Shown here one piece after another: positions 27,502 through 36,973 of a stretch of 64,000 nucleotides of DNA (position 1 is the stretch's first letter; every line of letters starts with the position of its first letter). This DNA is from an unidentified eubacterium SCB49. GTDB lineage: Bacteria > Bacteroidota > Bacteroidia > Flavobacteriales > Flavobacteriaceae. The stretch covers positions 17,652 through 81,651 of the forward strand of contig ABCO01000010.1 in NCBI GenBank assembly GCA_000170815.1, read 5' to 3'. A model generated the notes under the pieces. That model made no database searches. It was not told where the DNA came from and saw only the letters and a list, made by a program, of their open reading frames with translations. A program made the position numbers and the translations under genes.

Positions 27502-28698
27502 CTATTGTTGTGTAGTAGCATTTTTGTTGTTAAGTCCATTAAATAAATAGACGGCTAAACTACACGAGGGCCCGATAGCCAAAATTAAAAACAGGTAATT
27601 AATTTTTATATTTGAGGCTAAGTAGCCAACTAATTCTATGCTAATCACAGTAATGGCAAAACCAATAGAAGTGACGATAGTGATGGCTGTTCCTTTTATT
27701 TCGGGCAATGAGTTATTGGCAACCAAAGACGAAAACAATGGTGAATCTCCTGCAACAGTAAAACCCCAAAAGAGCATAAAAATAATAAATAAGAAAACAG
27801 ATGTTGTCTCAAAAAATAGAGGAGAGAGTAAACAACAAATTAATGATAATGATAAAAACAAAAAAGCTGTTTTTTTAACTCCTAGATATGAGCTTAGATA
27901 ACCCGCCGCCACACAGCCTAAGCCTCCAGTTGCAATAATTATACAACTCCATAGTGGAATATTAAATGTTATTTGTGGCAAACTCATTATATATGCTTTA
28001 ATGAGAACCGGTACAAACACCCAAAAAGTATAAAGTTCCCACATATGTCCAAAATAGCCTAGCGCAGCGATATTAAAATTCTTGTTTTTAAAAATCGTTT
28101 TTATACCTTCTAATTTTATTTTTTTTCCTTGAATGCGATAGGGACCATTAGAAATAAAAAGTAAGATGGCTATACCTCCAATTATAGATAAAATAGAAAT
28201 TACAATAATCACATATTTCCAAGGTAGGTCTTCCGAAAGCTCTTTTAAAAGATGAGGTAGAGAGGTGCCTAAAACAAGCGCACCAACCAGATAGCCTAAT
28301 GCTTTTCCAAGTCCGTTTTTATAGTAGTCTGAGGCTATTTTCATTCCTACAGGGTAAATACCTGCTAAAAAGAAACCTGTAAAAAACCTGAAAACCAATA
28401 AAGAGTTTAATGTGTTTTCTTCCCACAGTATACCCGCATTAACTGCTGCGCCCAATAAGGCACAGACAAAGAAAACTTTACTTGGCGAAAAGCGGTCTAT
28501 TATCGCGAGTACCGCAAAAAATAAAGTACCTAAAATAAAACCTATTTGTACCATGGTGGTTAATGTCCAGAGTGCGCTTTCCTGCAGGTGATAATCTTCA
28601 ATAATATTAGACATTACGCCGTTTCCAGCAAACCATAACGAAGTACAGAAAAACTGAGCGATAACGATTATTGGAAGAATGTAGGTCTTGGGTTGGAT
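27502..28698 (-). CDS. MFS transporter without a canonical start codon
   Basis: An inner-membrane carrier of the major facilitator superfamily with about 12 helices; the substrate is unknown. The first ATG (28614) would remove half of TM1. Upstream of it the frame stays open and encodes QPKTYILPIIVIAQFFCTSLWFAGNGV, a typical first MFS helix. A TAG closes the frame at 28714-28716. Between them there is no ATG, GTG or TTG, only ATT (28699-28704) and ATC (28696-28698). I place the start at the ATC because the family N-terminus would read MxPKTYILPII. MFS loop motifs such as GFFLAGIYPVGMKIASDYY and GKALGYLVGALVLGTSLPHLL are intact. It may be start-lost or use a rare start. Confidence 0.78.
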   Translation of the reverse strand: MQPKTYILPIIVIAQFFCTSLWFAGNGVMSNIIEDYHLQESALWTLTTMVQIGFILGTLFFAVLAIIDRFSPSKVFFVCALLGAAVNAGILWEENTLNSLLVFRFFTGFFLAGIYPVGMKIASDYYKNGLGKALGYLVGALVLGTSLPHLLKELSEDLPWKYVIIVISILSIIGGIAILLFISNGPYRIQGKKIKLEGIKTIFKNKNFNIAALGYFGHMWELYTFWVFVPVLIKAYIMSLPQITFNIPLWSCIIIATGGLGCVAAGYLSSYLGVKKTAFLFLSLSLICCLLSPLFFETTSVFLFIIFMLFWGFTVAGDSPLFSSLVANNSLPEIKGTAITIVTSIGFAITVISIELVGYLASNIKINYLFLILAIGPSCSLAVYLFNGLNNKNATTQQ

Positions 28699-28851
28699 AA
28701 TAATTGTTTTAGTCTAATAACTGAGTTATGTATGTAGTCGTAAAAAGCCTAATTAATAACAAACTACGCTAATAATTACTTCTCAAATGATATAAGAATG
28801 TACAAAATAGAGATATTTCATAAATCATTCTTACGAGTCGTCTAACTGTCT

Positions 28852-28859
28852 TATTTTTG
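28852..28859 (+). promoter_or_regulatory. candidate -7 promoter element of pyrD
   Basis: TATTTTTG matches TAnnTTTG and ends 18 bp before the pyrD ATG, giving a short leader. The -33 part is not clear. Confidence 0.5.
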
Positions 28860-28877
28860 CAAAACAATTATTCCCTT

Positions 28878-29906
28878 ATGTATAAATCACTACTTCGTCC
28901 TATTCTCTTCAGCTTTGATCCTGAAAAAGTTCATTATTTTACCTTCTCATTAATCAAGTTGTCGCACAAGCTAGGTTTTGGAGGGCTTTTCAGAAGCATT
29001 TATAAAACGACAGATAAGCGATTAGAGCGTAACCTATTTGGACTTAAGTTTGAGAATCCAGTAGGTCTTGCTGCTGGTTTTGATAAAAATGCGGTCTTGT
29101 ATAATGAGTTGGCTAATTTTGGTTTCGGTTTTATCGAAATAGGAACTGTGACGCCATTAGCACAAGAAGGAAACCCTAAAAAAAGGCTTTTTAGACTTAA
29201 AGATGATAAAGGGATTATCAACAGAATGGGCTTTAATAATGAAGGTCTAGAGGGAGCCATAGAACAACTTAAAAAAAATAAAGGGAAATTAATAATAGGT
29301 GGAAACATAGGTAAAAACACGCAAACCTTGCCAGAAAATTATACGGCAGATTACCTCACTTGTTTTAATGCACTACACCCTTATGTAGATTATTTTGTGC
29401 TAAATGTTAGTTGTCCTAATGTAGGGAGTCACGCAAAACTGAATGATAAAGACTATCTAGAAGAACTGATTGGAGCGGTACAAGAGGCAAATAAAAACTT
29501 TGATAAGCAAAAGCCAATCTTATTAAAAATAGCACCAGATTTAAACCCAGTTCAATTGGATGAGATTGTTACATTAGTACAAGATACTAAGTTAGATGGG
29601 GTGATTGCTAGTAACACATCTATGGATCGCTCTGGCTTAAAAGCTAGCGAGGCCAGACTAACAGAAATAGGTAACGGAGGATTAAGCGGACAACCTATAA
29701 AAGATAAAAGCACGGCAGTTATAAAATATCTTGCCGATAAGAGCAATAAATCATTCCCTATAATTGGAGTGGGAGGTATTCATAGTGCAGATGATGCTTT
29801 AGAAAAACTAGATGCTGGTGCAGATTTAGTACAGATATATACAGGTTTTATTTATGAAGGCCCTTCACTTATCAAGAAAATTAACAAGGCGATTTTAGCA
29901 AGGTAG
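28878..29906 (+). CDS. pyrD: quinone-dependent (class 2) dihydroorotate dehydrogenase
   Basis: Oxidises dihydroorotate to orotate in pyrimidine synthesis. Start [23 protein letters not shown] and the N-terminal helices are those of the membrane-associated class 2 enzyme, followed by [44 protein letters not shown], and the C-terminal [37 protein letters not shown]. The catalytic-base loop reads [16 protein letters not shown], where E. coli and human class 2 enzymes have NxSSPNTxGLR with Ser as base. Here it is Cys as in class 1. Length is 342 residues. It is followed 4 bp later by a LysE-type gene. Confidence 0.94.
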   Translation: MYKSLLRPILFSFDPEKVHYFTFSLIKLSHKLGFGGLFRSIYKTTDKRLERNLFGLKFENPVGLAAGFDKNAVLYNELANFGFGFIEIGTVTPLAQEGNPKKRLFRLKDDKGIINRMGFNNEGLEGAIEQLKKNKGKLIIGGNIGKNTQTLPENYTADYLTCFNALHPYVDYFVLNVSCPNVGSHAKLNDKDYLEELIGAVQEANKNFDKQKPILLKIAPDLNPVQLDEIVTLVQDTKLDGVIASNTSMDRSGLKASEARLTEIGNGGLSGQPIKDKSTAVIKYLADKSNKSFPIIGVGGIHSADDALEKLDAGADLVQIYTGFIYEGPSLIKKINKAILAR

Positions 29907-29910
29907 CATA

Positions 29911-30558
29911 ATGGTAGAAACGCTTTTTTCGTTTGCACTTGCAACCATTGCATTAGCGCTTTCGCCAGGCCCAGATAATATTTATGTGCTTACGCAATCG
30001 CTCACTAATGGTGTAAAAAGCGGTATTGCCACTACAGCAGGTTTAATAAGTGGCTGCATTGTTCACACATCATTATTAGCCTTTGGGGTTTCGGCTATAA
30101 TAACTACTTCTGAAACGCTCTTTTTTGGTATTAAACTTTTAGGTGCATTTTACCTTTTTTACTTAGCGTTTAAAGTTTTTAAAAGTGACAGCACGATTGT
30201 TCTTCAAAAAGAAGGGGATACGGTTGGCGCATTCTTGTCCGCCGAGGAGGATCCGAAGAAATCTTACTGGTCTTTATATAAAACTGGGGTGATTATGAAT
30301 CTTGTTAACCCAAAAGTAATGATCTTTTTTCTCGCGTTTTTCCCTGCATTTATATGGGAGCCAGAAGGTAATACTGTATACCAATTTTATGTGTTGGGTA
30401 TTACTTTTATGGTGGTTTCGTTTATGGTTTTTAGTAGTATTACACTATTAGCGGGAGCTATTTCTTCTTATATAAAACAATACAGCAGTATTGGTCTTAT
30501 TTTAAAATGGTTGCAGATTATAGTGTTTGTAGGTATTGGGGTTTTTATCTTGATTTAA
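29911..30558 (+). CDS. LysE/RhtB family amino-acid exporter
   Basis: A small inner-membrane exporter of 215 residues with about six helices. The first helix carries the family's SPGPDN motif (ALALSPGPDNIYVLTQSLTNGVKSGIATTAGLISG), and a second half NLVNPKVMIFFLAFFPAFI is also diagnostic. Substrates in this family are amino acids or derivatives such as homoserine, threonine or lysine; which one is not shown. The start is 4 bp after the pyrD stop, so both are probably on one transcript. Confidence 0.93.
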   Translation: MVETLFSFALATIALALSPGPDNIYVLTQSLTNGVKSGIATTAGLISGCIVHTSLLAFGVSAIITTSETLFFGIKLLGAFYLFYLAFKVFKSDSTIVLQKEGDTVGAFLSAEEDPKKSYWSLYKTGVIMNLVNPKVMIFFLAFFPAFIWEPEGNTVYQFYVLGITFMVVSFMVFSSITLLAGAISSYIKQYSSIGLILKWLQIIVFVGIGVFILI

Positions 30559-30572
30559 TATTTAGTGAGTTT

Positions 30573-31195
30573 GTTGCACTTCGACAGGCTCAGTGTGACA
30601 CAGTGATGGGGTTTCAATTTTGACGCATGTCAGTCTGAGCGCAGTCGAAGACCAATGGACTTCACCATTTTCAAATTTTTATGCTTATTTAAATTCAAGT
30701 CAGTTTGTTGCACTTCTACTCCCGATAGCTATCGAGACAGTGTGACATTGTGCTTTACATTTTTCACGTATTACAATTGTCAGTCTGAGCTTGTCGAAGA
30801 CTAATGGACCTCACCATTTTCAAATTTTTAAGCTTATTTAAATTCAAGTCAGTTTGATGCACTTCTACTCCCGATAGCTATCGAGACAGTGTGACGTTGT
30901 GCTTTACATTTTTCACGTATTACGATTGTCAGTCTGAGCCTGTCGAAGACCGATGGACTTCACCATTTTCAAATTTTTAAACCTATTTAAATTCAAGTCA
31001 GTTTGATGCACTTCTACTCCCGATAGCTATTGGGACAGTGTGACAGTGAGGTTTTTCCAAAATATTACAATTGTCAGTCTGAGCGCAGTCGAAGACCAAT
31101 GGACCTCACCATTTTCAAATTTTTAGGCTTATTTAAATTCAAGTTAGTTTGATGCACTACTGCTCCCGATAGCTATCGGGACAGTGTTACATTAT
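30573..31195. repeat. roughly 150-bp tandem array with REP-like palindromes
   Basis: The motif GTCAGTCTGAGC recurs at 30629, 30779, 30928 and 31073, giving spacings of 150, 149 and 145 bp. Each unit also has CACCATTTTCAAATTTTT, TTATTTAAATTCAAGT and the palindrome CCCGATAGCTATCGGG. The GAGCGCAGTCGAAGAC and CTTCGACAGGCTCAGTGTGAC motifs are inverted relatives, and the first is shared with elements at 11053 and 12300. No gene lies inside. It separates the LysE gene from the HMG-CoA lyase gene. Confidence 0.9.
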
Positions 31196-31252
31196 TATGA
31201 ATTATTAATTCTCTATTCTAAATTCATAATTTTAAATATTATCTTTACGCTA

Positions 31253-32116
31253 ATGCAAAAAGTAAAAATTATAGAATGTCCACGTGATGCCATGCAAGGC
31301 ATTAAAGACTGGATTCCGACAGAAGAAAAAGTACAATATCTACAATCGCTTTTACGCTGTGGTTTTGATACAATAGACTTTGGAAGTTTTGTTTCGCCTA
31401 AGGCAATTCCGCAGATGGTAGATACAGCTGAGGTTTTGGCACAGTTAGATTTGTCAAAAACAGATAGTAAATTACTAGGTATAGTGGCTAACGTTCGTGG
31501 AGCAGAGAGCGCATCATTACATCCAGAAATTCAATATTTGGGTTATCCATTTTCTATTTCAGAAAATTTCCAGATGCGTAATACACATAAAACAATAGCG
31601 CAATCTATAGAAACACTTTCTGAAATTTTAAATATCGCAGATCGCTCTAATAAAGAAGTAGTGACTTACCTCTCTATGGGCTTTGGTAATCCATACGGTG
31701 ACCCTTGGAATGTAGAAATAGTAGGTGAATGGGCAGAAAAACTAGCATCGATGGGAGTGACTATTCTATCATTAAGTGATACCGTAGGAACCTCAGACCC
31801 AGAGACTATAGATTACTTATTTAAAAACTTAATCCCGAAATATCCAAATATCGAATTTGGAGCACACCTTCATACTACACCAACGGCATGGCATGAGAAG
31901 GTGGATGCTGCATATAAAGCTGGGTGCAGACGCTTTGATGGTGCCATACAAGGTTTTGGCGGTTGCCCGATGGCAAAGGATGAGCTTACAGGAAATATGC
32001 CAACCGAAAAAATGCTAAGTTATTTTACAGCAGAAAAAGTAGATTGCAACATTAATCCAATGAGTTTTGAGAGCTCGCATAATGAAGCAACAAAGATTTT
32101 TACTAAGTATCACTAA
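31253..32116 (+). CDS. hydroxymethylglutaryl-CoA lyase
   Basis: Cleaves HMG-CoA to acetoacetate and acetyl-CoA, the last step of leucine breakdown. The TIM-barrel motifs are IIECPRDAMQGIKDWIPTEEKVQYL, CGFDTIDFGSFVSPKAIPQM, LSLSDTVGTSDPE, FGAHLHTTPTAWHEKVDAAYKAGCRRFDGAIQGFGGCPMAKDELTGN, with the catalytic Cys in GGCPMA. The frame opens at 31184, but the ATG at 31253 gives the normal N-terminus (287 residues). It is preceded by the tandem array, and a TATCTTTA element just upstream may be a weak -7. Confidence 0.95.
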   Translation: MQKVKIIECPRDAMQGIKDWIPTEEKVQYLQSLLRCGFDTIDFGSFVSPKAIPQMVDTAEVLAQLDLSKTDSKLLGIVANVRGAESASLHPEIQYLGYPFSISENFQMRNTHKTIAQSIETLSEILNIADRSNKEVVTYLSMGFGNPYGDPWNVEIVGEWAEKLASMGVTILSLSDTVGTSDPETIDYLFKNLIPKYPNIEFGAHLHTTPTAWHEKVDAAYKAGCRRFDGAIQGFGGCPMAKDELTGNMPTEKMLSYFTAEKVDCNINPMSFESSHNEATKIFTKYH

Positions 32117-32150
32117 GGAAATTGAAATTGAAAACGAAAACGAAGTTAAA

Positions 32151-33704
32151 ATGAAAAAGTCCATATTCCATACTCCATATTCTATACTCATTTTACTAAG
32201 TGCTTTTCTCTTAGTTACAAGTTGTAAGACCAAGAAGATTACAGTACCTAAAAAGAATGTGGTTACCATTAAACTTCTTCAAGTAAACGATGTGTATGAA
32301 ATATCGCCTTTAAGTGGAGGTAAAGAAGGGGGTATGGCTCGAGTGGCTTATGTGGCAGATAGTATAAGAAAACAATATTCAAACACTTATTTAACTATGG
32401 CTGGCGATTTTTTAAATCCGTCATTAATAGGAACCTTAAAAGTGGATGGCAAACGTGTAGCAGGTAGGCAGATGGTTGAAGTGATGAATGCTATGAAGTT
32501 TGATTTGGCTGCTTTTGGAAATCATGAGTTTGATTTAAAAGAACACGAATTACAAGAACGTCTTAATGAAAGTGAGTTTACTTGGACAGGAGCAAATGTG
32601 TTTCAAAAAAACGGTGAAGATGTAAGAGTGTTTCATACCATTAAAAATGGGGATAGTCTTCCTATTTCAGAAACCATTACTTATGATATAGATATCAATA
32701 AAGAATACCTTTTACGTCTTGGGTTTTTTAGTGTTTGTATAGATTCTAACCCTGTTGATTATGTACATTATGCAGATTATATGCTTGAGGCGGGTAGTGC
32801 TTATGCTGCATTAGAATCTCAGAATACTGATATTATAGTGGGGTTAACACACCTTAGCATTGAGCAAGACAAGCAAGTGGCAGAAGCATTTGATAATATC
32901 GATTTAATAATGGGTGGGCACGAGCATGATAATATGTATGTGCCTGTAAATGGAATACATGTTGCAAAAGCAGATGCAAATGCAAAAACAATGTATGTAC
33001 ATACTTTAACATACAATTTAGCGACAGAAACATTAGATATAAACTCTGAGTTAGTTCCTATTACAAATAAAACGCCTTCATTACCAACTGTGCAAGCTGT
33101 TGTTAGTAAATGGGAAGGTATTTTAAATAAAGAACTTAGAAGTATAATTTCGAACCCTAATGAGGTAATTTATCATGCAGAAACACCACTAGATGGAACA
33201 GATGCAGGGGGTAGAGGTAAACAAACAAATCTGGGTAATATTATTTCTGAAGCAATGTCAGTTAGTTTTGATACACCTGTAGATGGTGCTTTGGTTAATG
33301 GAGGTTCTTTTAGGTTAGACGATCACCTTGAAGGCGATATAACAGCTGTAGATGTTTTTAGAGTATTACCTTTTGGAGGAGATGTACTTAAAGTAGAAAT
33401 TACTGGCGAGTTGTTGAAAGAAACTCTAGATTATGGAGAGTCTTCGGCAGGAACAGGAGCTTATTTACAAAGGCATAATTTAAATAAAAACGATAAAAAT
33501 GTATGGTTGGTTCAGGGGGCGCCTATAGTTTCAGACCAAGTGTATACTATTGCGTTTAGTGATTTTTTACTAAAAGGTTTTGATATACCATTTTTAACGC
33601 CAGATAACCCTGGAGTTAAGAGTATATATAAGCCAACAGCTTTTGAGCCTGCTTTTGATATTAGAAAAGCTGTTGTAGATTTTATGAAAACATTAAATCA
33701 ATAG
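32151..33704 (+). CDS. 5'-nucleotidase/metallophosphatase lipoprotein
   Basis: A surface or periplasmic calcineurin-type phosphatase of about 517 residues with a lipoprotein signal (MKKSIFHTPYSILILLSAFLLVTSC). The catalytic domain has LLQVNDVYEISP (first Asp), TMAGDFLNPSL, AFGNHEFDLKEHELQ (GNHE), and MGGHEHDNMYVP (GHxH). The C-terminal nucleotide-binding domain has GGRGKQTNLGNIISEAM and GALVNGGSFRLDD. The extension back to 32067 overlaps the lyase and lacks a signal, so I use 32151. Likely role: scavenging nucleotides or UDP-sugars outside the inner membrane. It leads a short run of exported proteins. Confidence 0.93.
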   Translation: MKKSIFHTPYSILILLSAFLLVTSCKTKKITVPKKNVVTIKLLQVNDVYEISPLSGGKEGGMARVAYVADSIRKQYSNTYLTMAGDFLNPSLIGTLKVDGKRVAGRQMVEVMNAMKFDLAAFGNHEFDLKEHELQERLNESEFTWTGANVFQKNGEDVRVFHTIKNGDSLPISETITYDIDINKEYLLRLGFFSVCIDSNPVDYVHYADYMLEAGSAYAALESQNTDIIVGLTHLSIEQDKQVAEAFDNIDLIMGGHEHDNMYVPVNGIHVAKADANAKTMYVHTLTYNLATETLDINSELVPITNKTPSLPTVQAVVSKWEGILNKELRSIISNPNEVIYHAETPLDGTDAGGRGKQTNLGNIISEAMSVSFDTPVDGALVNGGSFRLDDHLEGDITAVDVFRVLPFGGDVLKVEITGELLKETLDYGESSAGTGAYLQRHNLNKNDKNVWLVQGAPIVSDQVYTIAFSDFLLKGFDIPFLTPDNPGVKSIYKPTAFEPAFDIRKAVVDFMKTLNQ

Positions 33705-33708
33705 TATT

Positions 33709-34179
33709 GTGAAAAAGATAATCAAAGTAATATTGCTTCTAGCACTTGTAGCTTTTGTGTTTATGCAGTTTATACGACCCGATAAAAATGAATCGGGGTA
33801 TGAAACGGTAAAAGTATTTGAAACAGAAACAAATGTAAATGGTACGCTGGCTACATTGCTTAAAACAAAATGCTACGATTGTCACAGTAACCAAACCGTG
33901 TATCCTTGGTACGCAGAGATTGCACCAGCAAGTTACTGGTTAAGCGACCATATAAATGACGGAAAAAAACACTTTAATGTATCTGTTTGGAGTAGTTATA
34001 GCGCTGAGAAAAAAGACCATAAACTTGATGAGTTTATTGAGATGATAGAAGAAGGAGAGATGCCACTAGATTCTTATACTTGGTTGCACGGTGATATTAC
34101 AAACGACGAAAAAGAAATGCTCATTAATTGGGCACAAATACAAAGACTACGTTATCAAAAAGAAATGTCGGAACTATAA
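33709..34179 (+). CDS. haem-binding domain protein (CxxCH)
   Basis: A membrane-anchored or exported protein of 156 residues with an N-terminal hydrophobic segment (KIIKVILLLALVAFVFMQF) and one haem c motif, CYDCHSNQTVYPWYAEIAPASYWLSDHINDGKKHFNVSVW. This is the Bacteroidota haem-binding domain group. The start is GTG, 4 bp after the nucleotidase stop. MEEGEMPLDSYTWLHGD-type sequence with the acidic stretch IEMIEEGEMP follows, which in this group probably supplies the second haem ligand. The electron-transfer partner is unknown. Confidence 0.85.
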   Translation: MKKIIKVILLLALVAFVFMQFIRPDKNESGYETVKVFETETNVNGTLATLLKTKCYDCHSNQTVYPWYAEIAPASYWLSDHINDGKKHFNVSVWSSYSAEKKDHKLDEFIEMIEEGEMPLDSYTWLHGDITNDEKEMLINWAQIQRLRYQKEMSEL

Positions 34180-34207
34180 TTGATATTTTTTATAAAGCCT
34201 AATTAAT

Positions 34208-34648
34208 ATGAAACACATAATAACAACTTTTTTACTGTTAGTTTTACTAAGTTCATGTGGCGCTAAGCAGCCAACGATTTTAAGTACTACAAGTAATCCT
34301 AGTGTTTCTTCTTTAGATTATGAGCCATTTTTAGACATTACAGAAAATGCTCCTGATAAAGAATATGGCTTAGTAGAAAGTAAACCCATTAAGGTTGGAG
34401 AAAGGAGCGCAGTCAATCAACGTAGGTTTATTGCTTCTTTGGCAGGTCCAGATGGGCAAGTATTGTCTTTTTATAGAGTAGGTAGTTGTTGCCCTTATGC
34501 TAGTGAAAATGGACTAGGAGGTAGTGCTTTGGTTGATATATATCAAGTTACTTATGATGGATTGAAAGATCCAATTTTGTTGTATATCAGTTTTTATGAT
34601 TTTGAAAAATTATATATTCCTAATGGTTTTGTAAAACGAGAATTATAA
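34208..34648 (+). CDS. hypothetical lipoprotein, Flavobacteriaceae conserved
   Basis: An exported lipoprotein of 146 residues (MKHIITTFLLLVLLSSC, lipid Cys17). The body has KPIKVGERSAVNQRRFIASLAGPDGQVLSFYRVGSCCPYASENGLGGSALVDIYQV, a pattern I associate with a group often annotated as 2-dehydro-3-deoxyphosphooctonate aldolase. That name is not supported here: the protein is short, exported and lacks a KDO8P synthase barrel. A vicinal cysteine pair (SCCPY) is noteworthy. It follows the haem-binding gene by 28 bp. Confidence 0.6.
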   Translation: MKHIITTFLLLVLLSSCGAKQPTILSTTSNPSVSSLDYEPFLDITENAPDKEYGLVESKPIKVGERSAVNQRRFIASLAGPDGQVLSFYRVGSCCPYASENGLGGSALVDIYQVTYDGLKDPILLYISFYDFEKLYIPNGFVKREL

Positions 34649-34721
34649 GCGTAATAACATTATTTATATTATCATACTATTAATTATGTCTTTATACTCC
34701 AACATTCTTAATTATATACTG

Positions 34722-34729
34722 TACATTTG
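34722..34729 (+). promoter_or_regulatory. candidate -7 promoter element of guaB
   Basis: TACATTTG matches TAnnTTTG and lies 56 bp before the guaB ATG. Confidence 0.5.
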
Positions 34730-34785
34730 CACGCAATTAATAATTAACCAACTTTCTATTACTTCTGAAAGATAATTTAATTGCG

Positions 34786-36258
34786 ATGACTGCACACGAT
34801 AACAAAATTCTAGGAGAAGGCTTAACGTACGATGATGTATTATTAGTACCAGCTTTTTCTGAAGTACTTCCTAGAGAAGTCTCTACCCAAACCCAATTTA
34901 CTAGAAATATTACATTAAATGTACCTATTGTATCTGCTGCTATGGATACAGTTACAGAAAGTGCGATGGCAATTGCTATGGCTCGTGAAGGAGGAATAGG
35001 AGTGTTACATAAAAACATGACTATAGAGCAGCAAGCTGCAGAAGTGCGTAAAGTAAAACGTGCAGAGAGTGGGATGATTCAGGACCCTGTAACATTACAC
35101 AAAGAAAACACTGTTGGTGATGCTCAATCTACTATGCGAGAATACAGCATTGGTGGTATTCCAATTATTGATAAAGATGGTTTACTTGTAGGAATCGTAA
35201 CAAATAGAGATTTACGTTTTGAGAAAAACTACAGTCGTAAGTTAAGTGAAATCATGACTGTAGAAAATTTAGTAACTACAGCTCACGGTACTTCTTTAAA
35301 AGAAGCAGAACTTATTTTACAGGAAAATAAAATAGAAAAATTACCTGTTGTTGATGATTCAGGTAAACTTTTAGGGTTAATTACTTTTAGAGACATTACA
35401 AAGCTTACGCAAAAACCAAATGCTAATAAAGATTCATTTGGTCGATTAAGAGTTGCGGCTGCTTTAGGGGTAACGGCAGATGCAGTTGAAAGAGCTACAG
35501 CATTAGTAAATGCACAAGTAGATGCAGTAATTATTGATACGGCACACGGACATACAAAAGGTGTGGTAACCGTATTAAAGCAAGTAAAAGAAAAGTTTCC
35601 TGAACTAGATGTGGTAGTAGGAAATATAGCAACAGCAGATGCCGCAAAATATTTAGTAGAAGCAGGAGCAGATGCAGTAAAAGTAGGTATAGGACCTGGT
35701 TCTATTTGTACAACTCGTGTTGTTGCTGGAGTAGGTTTTCCACAATTTTCTGCGGTATTAGAAGTAGCTGCAGCGATAAAAGGAACTGGAGTGCCTGTAA
35801 TTGCAGATGGAGGGATTCGCTATACTGGAGATATCCCAAAGGCAATCGCAGCAGGAGCAGATAGTGTGATGTTAGGTTCATTATTAGCAGGAACAAAAGA
35901 ATCACCGGGCGAAACCATTATTTATGAAGGGCGTAAGTTTAAATCATATAGAGGAATGGGATCTGTCGAGGCAATGAAACAAGGGTCTAAAGACAGGTAT
36001 TTTCAAGATGTTGAAGATGATATTAAAAAATTAGTACCAGAAGGTATTGTAGGTCGTGTACCATATAAAGGAGAGATTATTGAAAGTATGACTCAGTTTA
36101 TTGGTGGATTAAGAGCAGGAATGGGATATTGTGGAAGCAAAGATATTGCGACACTAAAAGATAAAGGAAGATTTGTGAAAATTACTGCATCTGGAATTAA
36201 TGAAAGCCATCCTCACGATGTAACGATAACAAAAGAAGCTCCTAACTATAGTAGATAG
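34786..36258 (+). CDS. guaB: IMP dehydrogenase
   Basis: Commits IMP to guanine-nucleotide synthesis by forming XMP. Two CBS domains (about residues 95-215) interrupt the barrel: [16 protein letters not shown] and [20 protein letters not shown]. The catalytic loop is [17 protein letters not shown] with the active Cys, followed by [29 protein letters not shown] and the flap [10 protein letters not shown]. At 490 residues it is full length. A strong terminator follows. Confidence 0.98.
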   Translation: MTAHDNKILGEGLTYDDVLLVPAFSEVLPREVSTQTQFTRNITLNVPIVSAAMDTVTESAMAIAMAREGGIGVLHKNMTIEQQAAEVRKVKRAESGMIQDPVTLHKENTVGDAQSTMREYSIGGIPIIDKDGLLVGIVTNRDLRFEKNYSRKLSEIMTVENLVTTAHGTSLKEAELILQENKIEKLPVVDDSGKLLGLITFRDITKLTQKPNANKDSFGRLRVAAALGVTADAVERATALVNAQVDAVIIDTAHGHTKGVVTVLKQVKEKFPELDVVVGNIATADAAKYLVEAGADAVKVGIGPGSICTTRVVAGVGFPQFSAVLEVAAAIKGTGVPVIADGGIRYTGDIPKAIAAGADSVMLGSLLAGTKESPGETIIYEGRKFKSYRGMGSVEAMKQGSKDRYFQDVEDDIKKLVPEGIVGRVPYKGEIIESMTQFIGGLRAGMGYCGSKDIATLKDKGRFVKITASGINESHPHDVTITKEAPNYSR

Positions 36259-36282
36259 AAAATACTTAGTTACAAGCAAACA

Positions 36283-36322
36283 TAAAAAAAACCTCTAGCG
36301 CTTATGCACTAGAGGTTTTTTA
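36283..36322. terminator. intrinsic terminator after guaB
   Basis: AAAACCTCTAG(CGC) and (GCA)CTAGAGGTTTT form the stem, with A-run and T-run on the two sides. It can serve guaB and the convergent OmpH-like gene. Confidence 0.9.
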
Positions 36323-36360
36323 GTTTAATAAATACTTTTTAAAAGAATAGTAACGATGTA

Positions 36361-36861
36361 CTATTCTTTAAGAGTGATTCCTAATTGTGTTAACACAGCA
36401 CGTGTAACATCTGTACTTGGATCAATATATACCATAGAATCATTTTTTTGCATAATCAGGGTGTATTGTTGCGCTTTTGCAACAGCTTCGAGAGCAACAC
36501 CTACTTCTTGATAAAGCGGTCTTAGTAACTCATCACGTTTAATTTGCATAAGTTTCACACCGTTATTTTTAAAATTAGCGATGTCATTCTCTGTGTTGAG
36601 CAAGGTTTGTTGTTTTTCTTTCTTTTGTTCTTGCGACAGACCTGCTTCAGTAGTTTTATACGTTTCAAAAAGGGCTTCGTAATCCTTGATTTTAAGTTGC
36701 AAATCGGCATCAAGCTCTTTACCGTATTCTTCTAGTCCAGTTTGAACTTGAGTAAAAGCAGGCATTTGGCTTATAATTAAATCAATGTCAATGGTTCCTG
36801 TTTTGCTTTGAGAAAACACAGAAAGTGAGACAAAAAGTAAAAGAGTAGTGATGTATTTCAT
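36361..36861 (-). CDS. OmpH/Skp-like periplasmic chaperone
   Basis: A periplasmic chaperone for outer-membrane proteins of 166 residues. Signal peptide MKYITTLLLFVSLSVFSQ is followed by a long charged helical region (ELDADLQLKIKDYEALFETYKTTEAGLSQEQKKEKQQTLLNTENDI), the coiled-coil arms of the Skp fold, and the usual end TLIMQKNDSMVYIDPSTDVTRAVLTQLG. It sits near three PpiC/SurA-type genes, which also act in outer-membrane assembly, though on the other strand. It is convergent with guaB. Confidence 0.88.
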   Translation of the reverse strand: MKYITTLLLFVSLSVFSQSKTGTIDIDLIISQMPAFTQVQTGLEEYGKELDADLQLKIKDYEALFETYKTTEAGLSQEQKKEKQQTLLNTENDIANFKNNGVKLMQIKRDELLRPLYQEVGVALEAVAKAQQYTLIMQKNDSMVYIDPSTDVTRAVLTQLGITLKE

Positions 36862-36973
36862 AATGTATATTGGTTAAGTTGGCTAAAGTACTAAATCTAA
36901 ACAAGAGACGCACAGTAGCCTTTGGTGTTGCATTTTAGGTTTAAAAATTAAATATTTTAACTTAAAAAGTTAC

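Noticed and set aside
30573..31195. CRISPR array or transposon ends
   Set aside because: The unit is conserved throughout, with no spacers, no transposase and no target-site duplication visible.
34208..34648. 2-dehydro-3-deoxyphosphooctonate aldolase, the name often attached to such proteins
   Set aside because: Too short, exported, and with no KDO8P synthase motifs.
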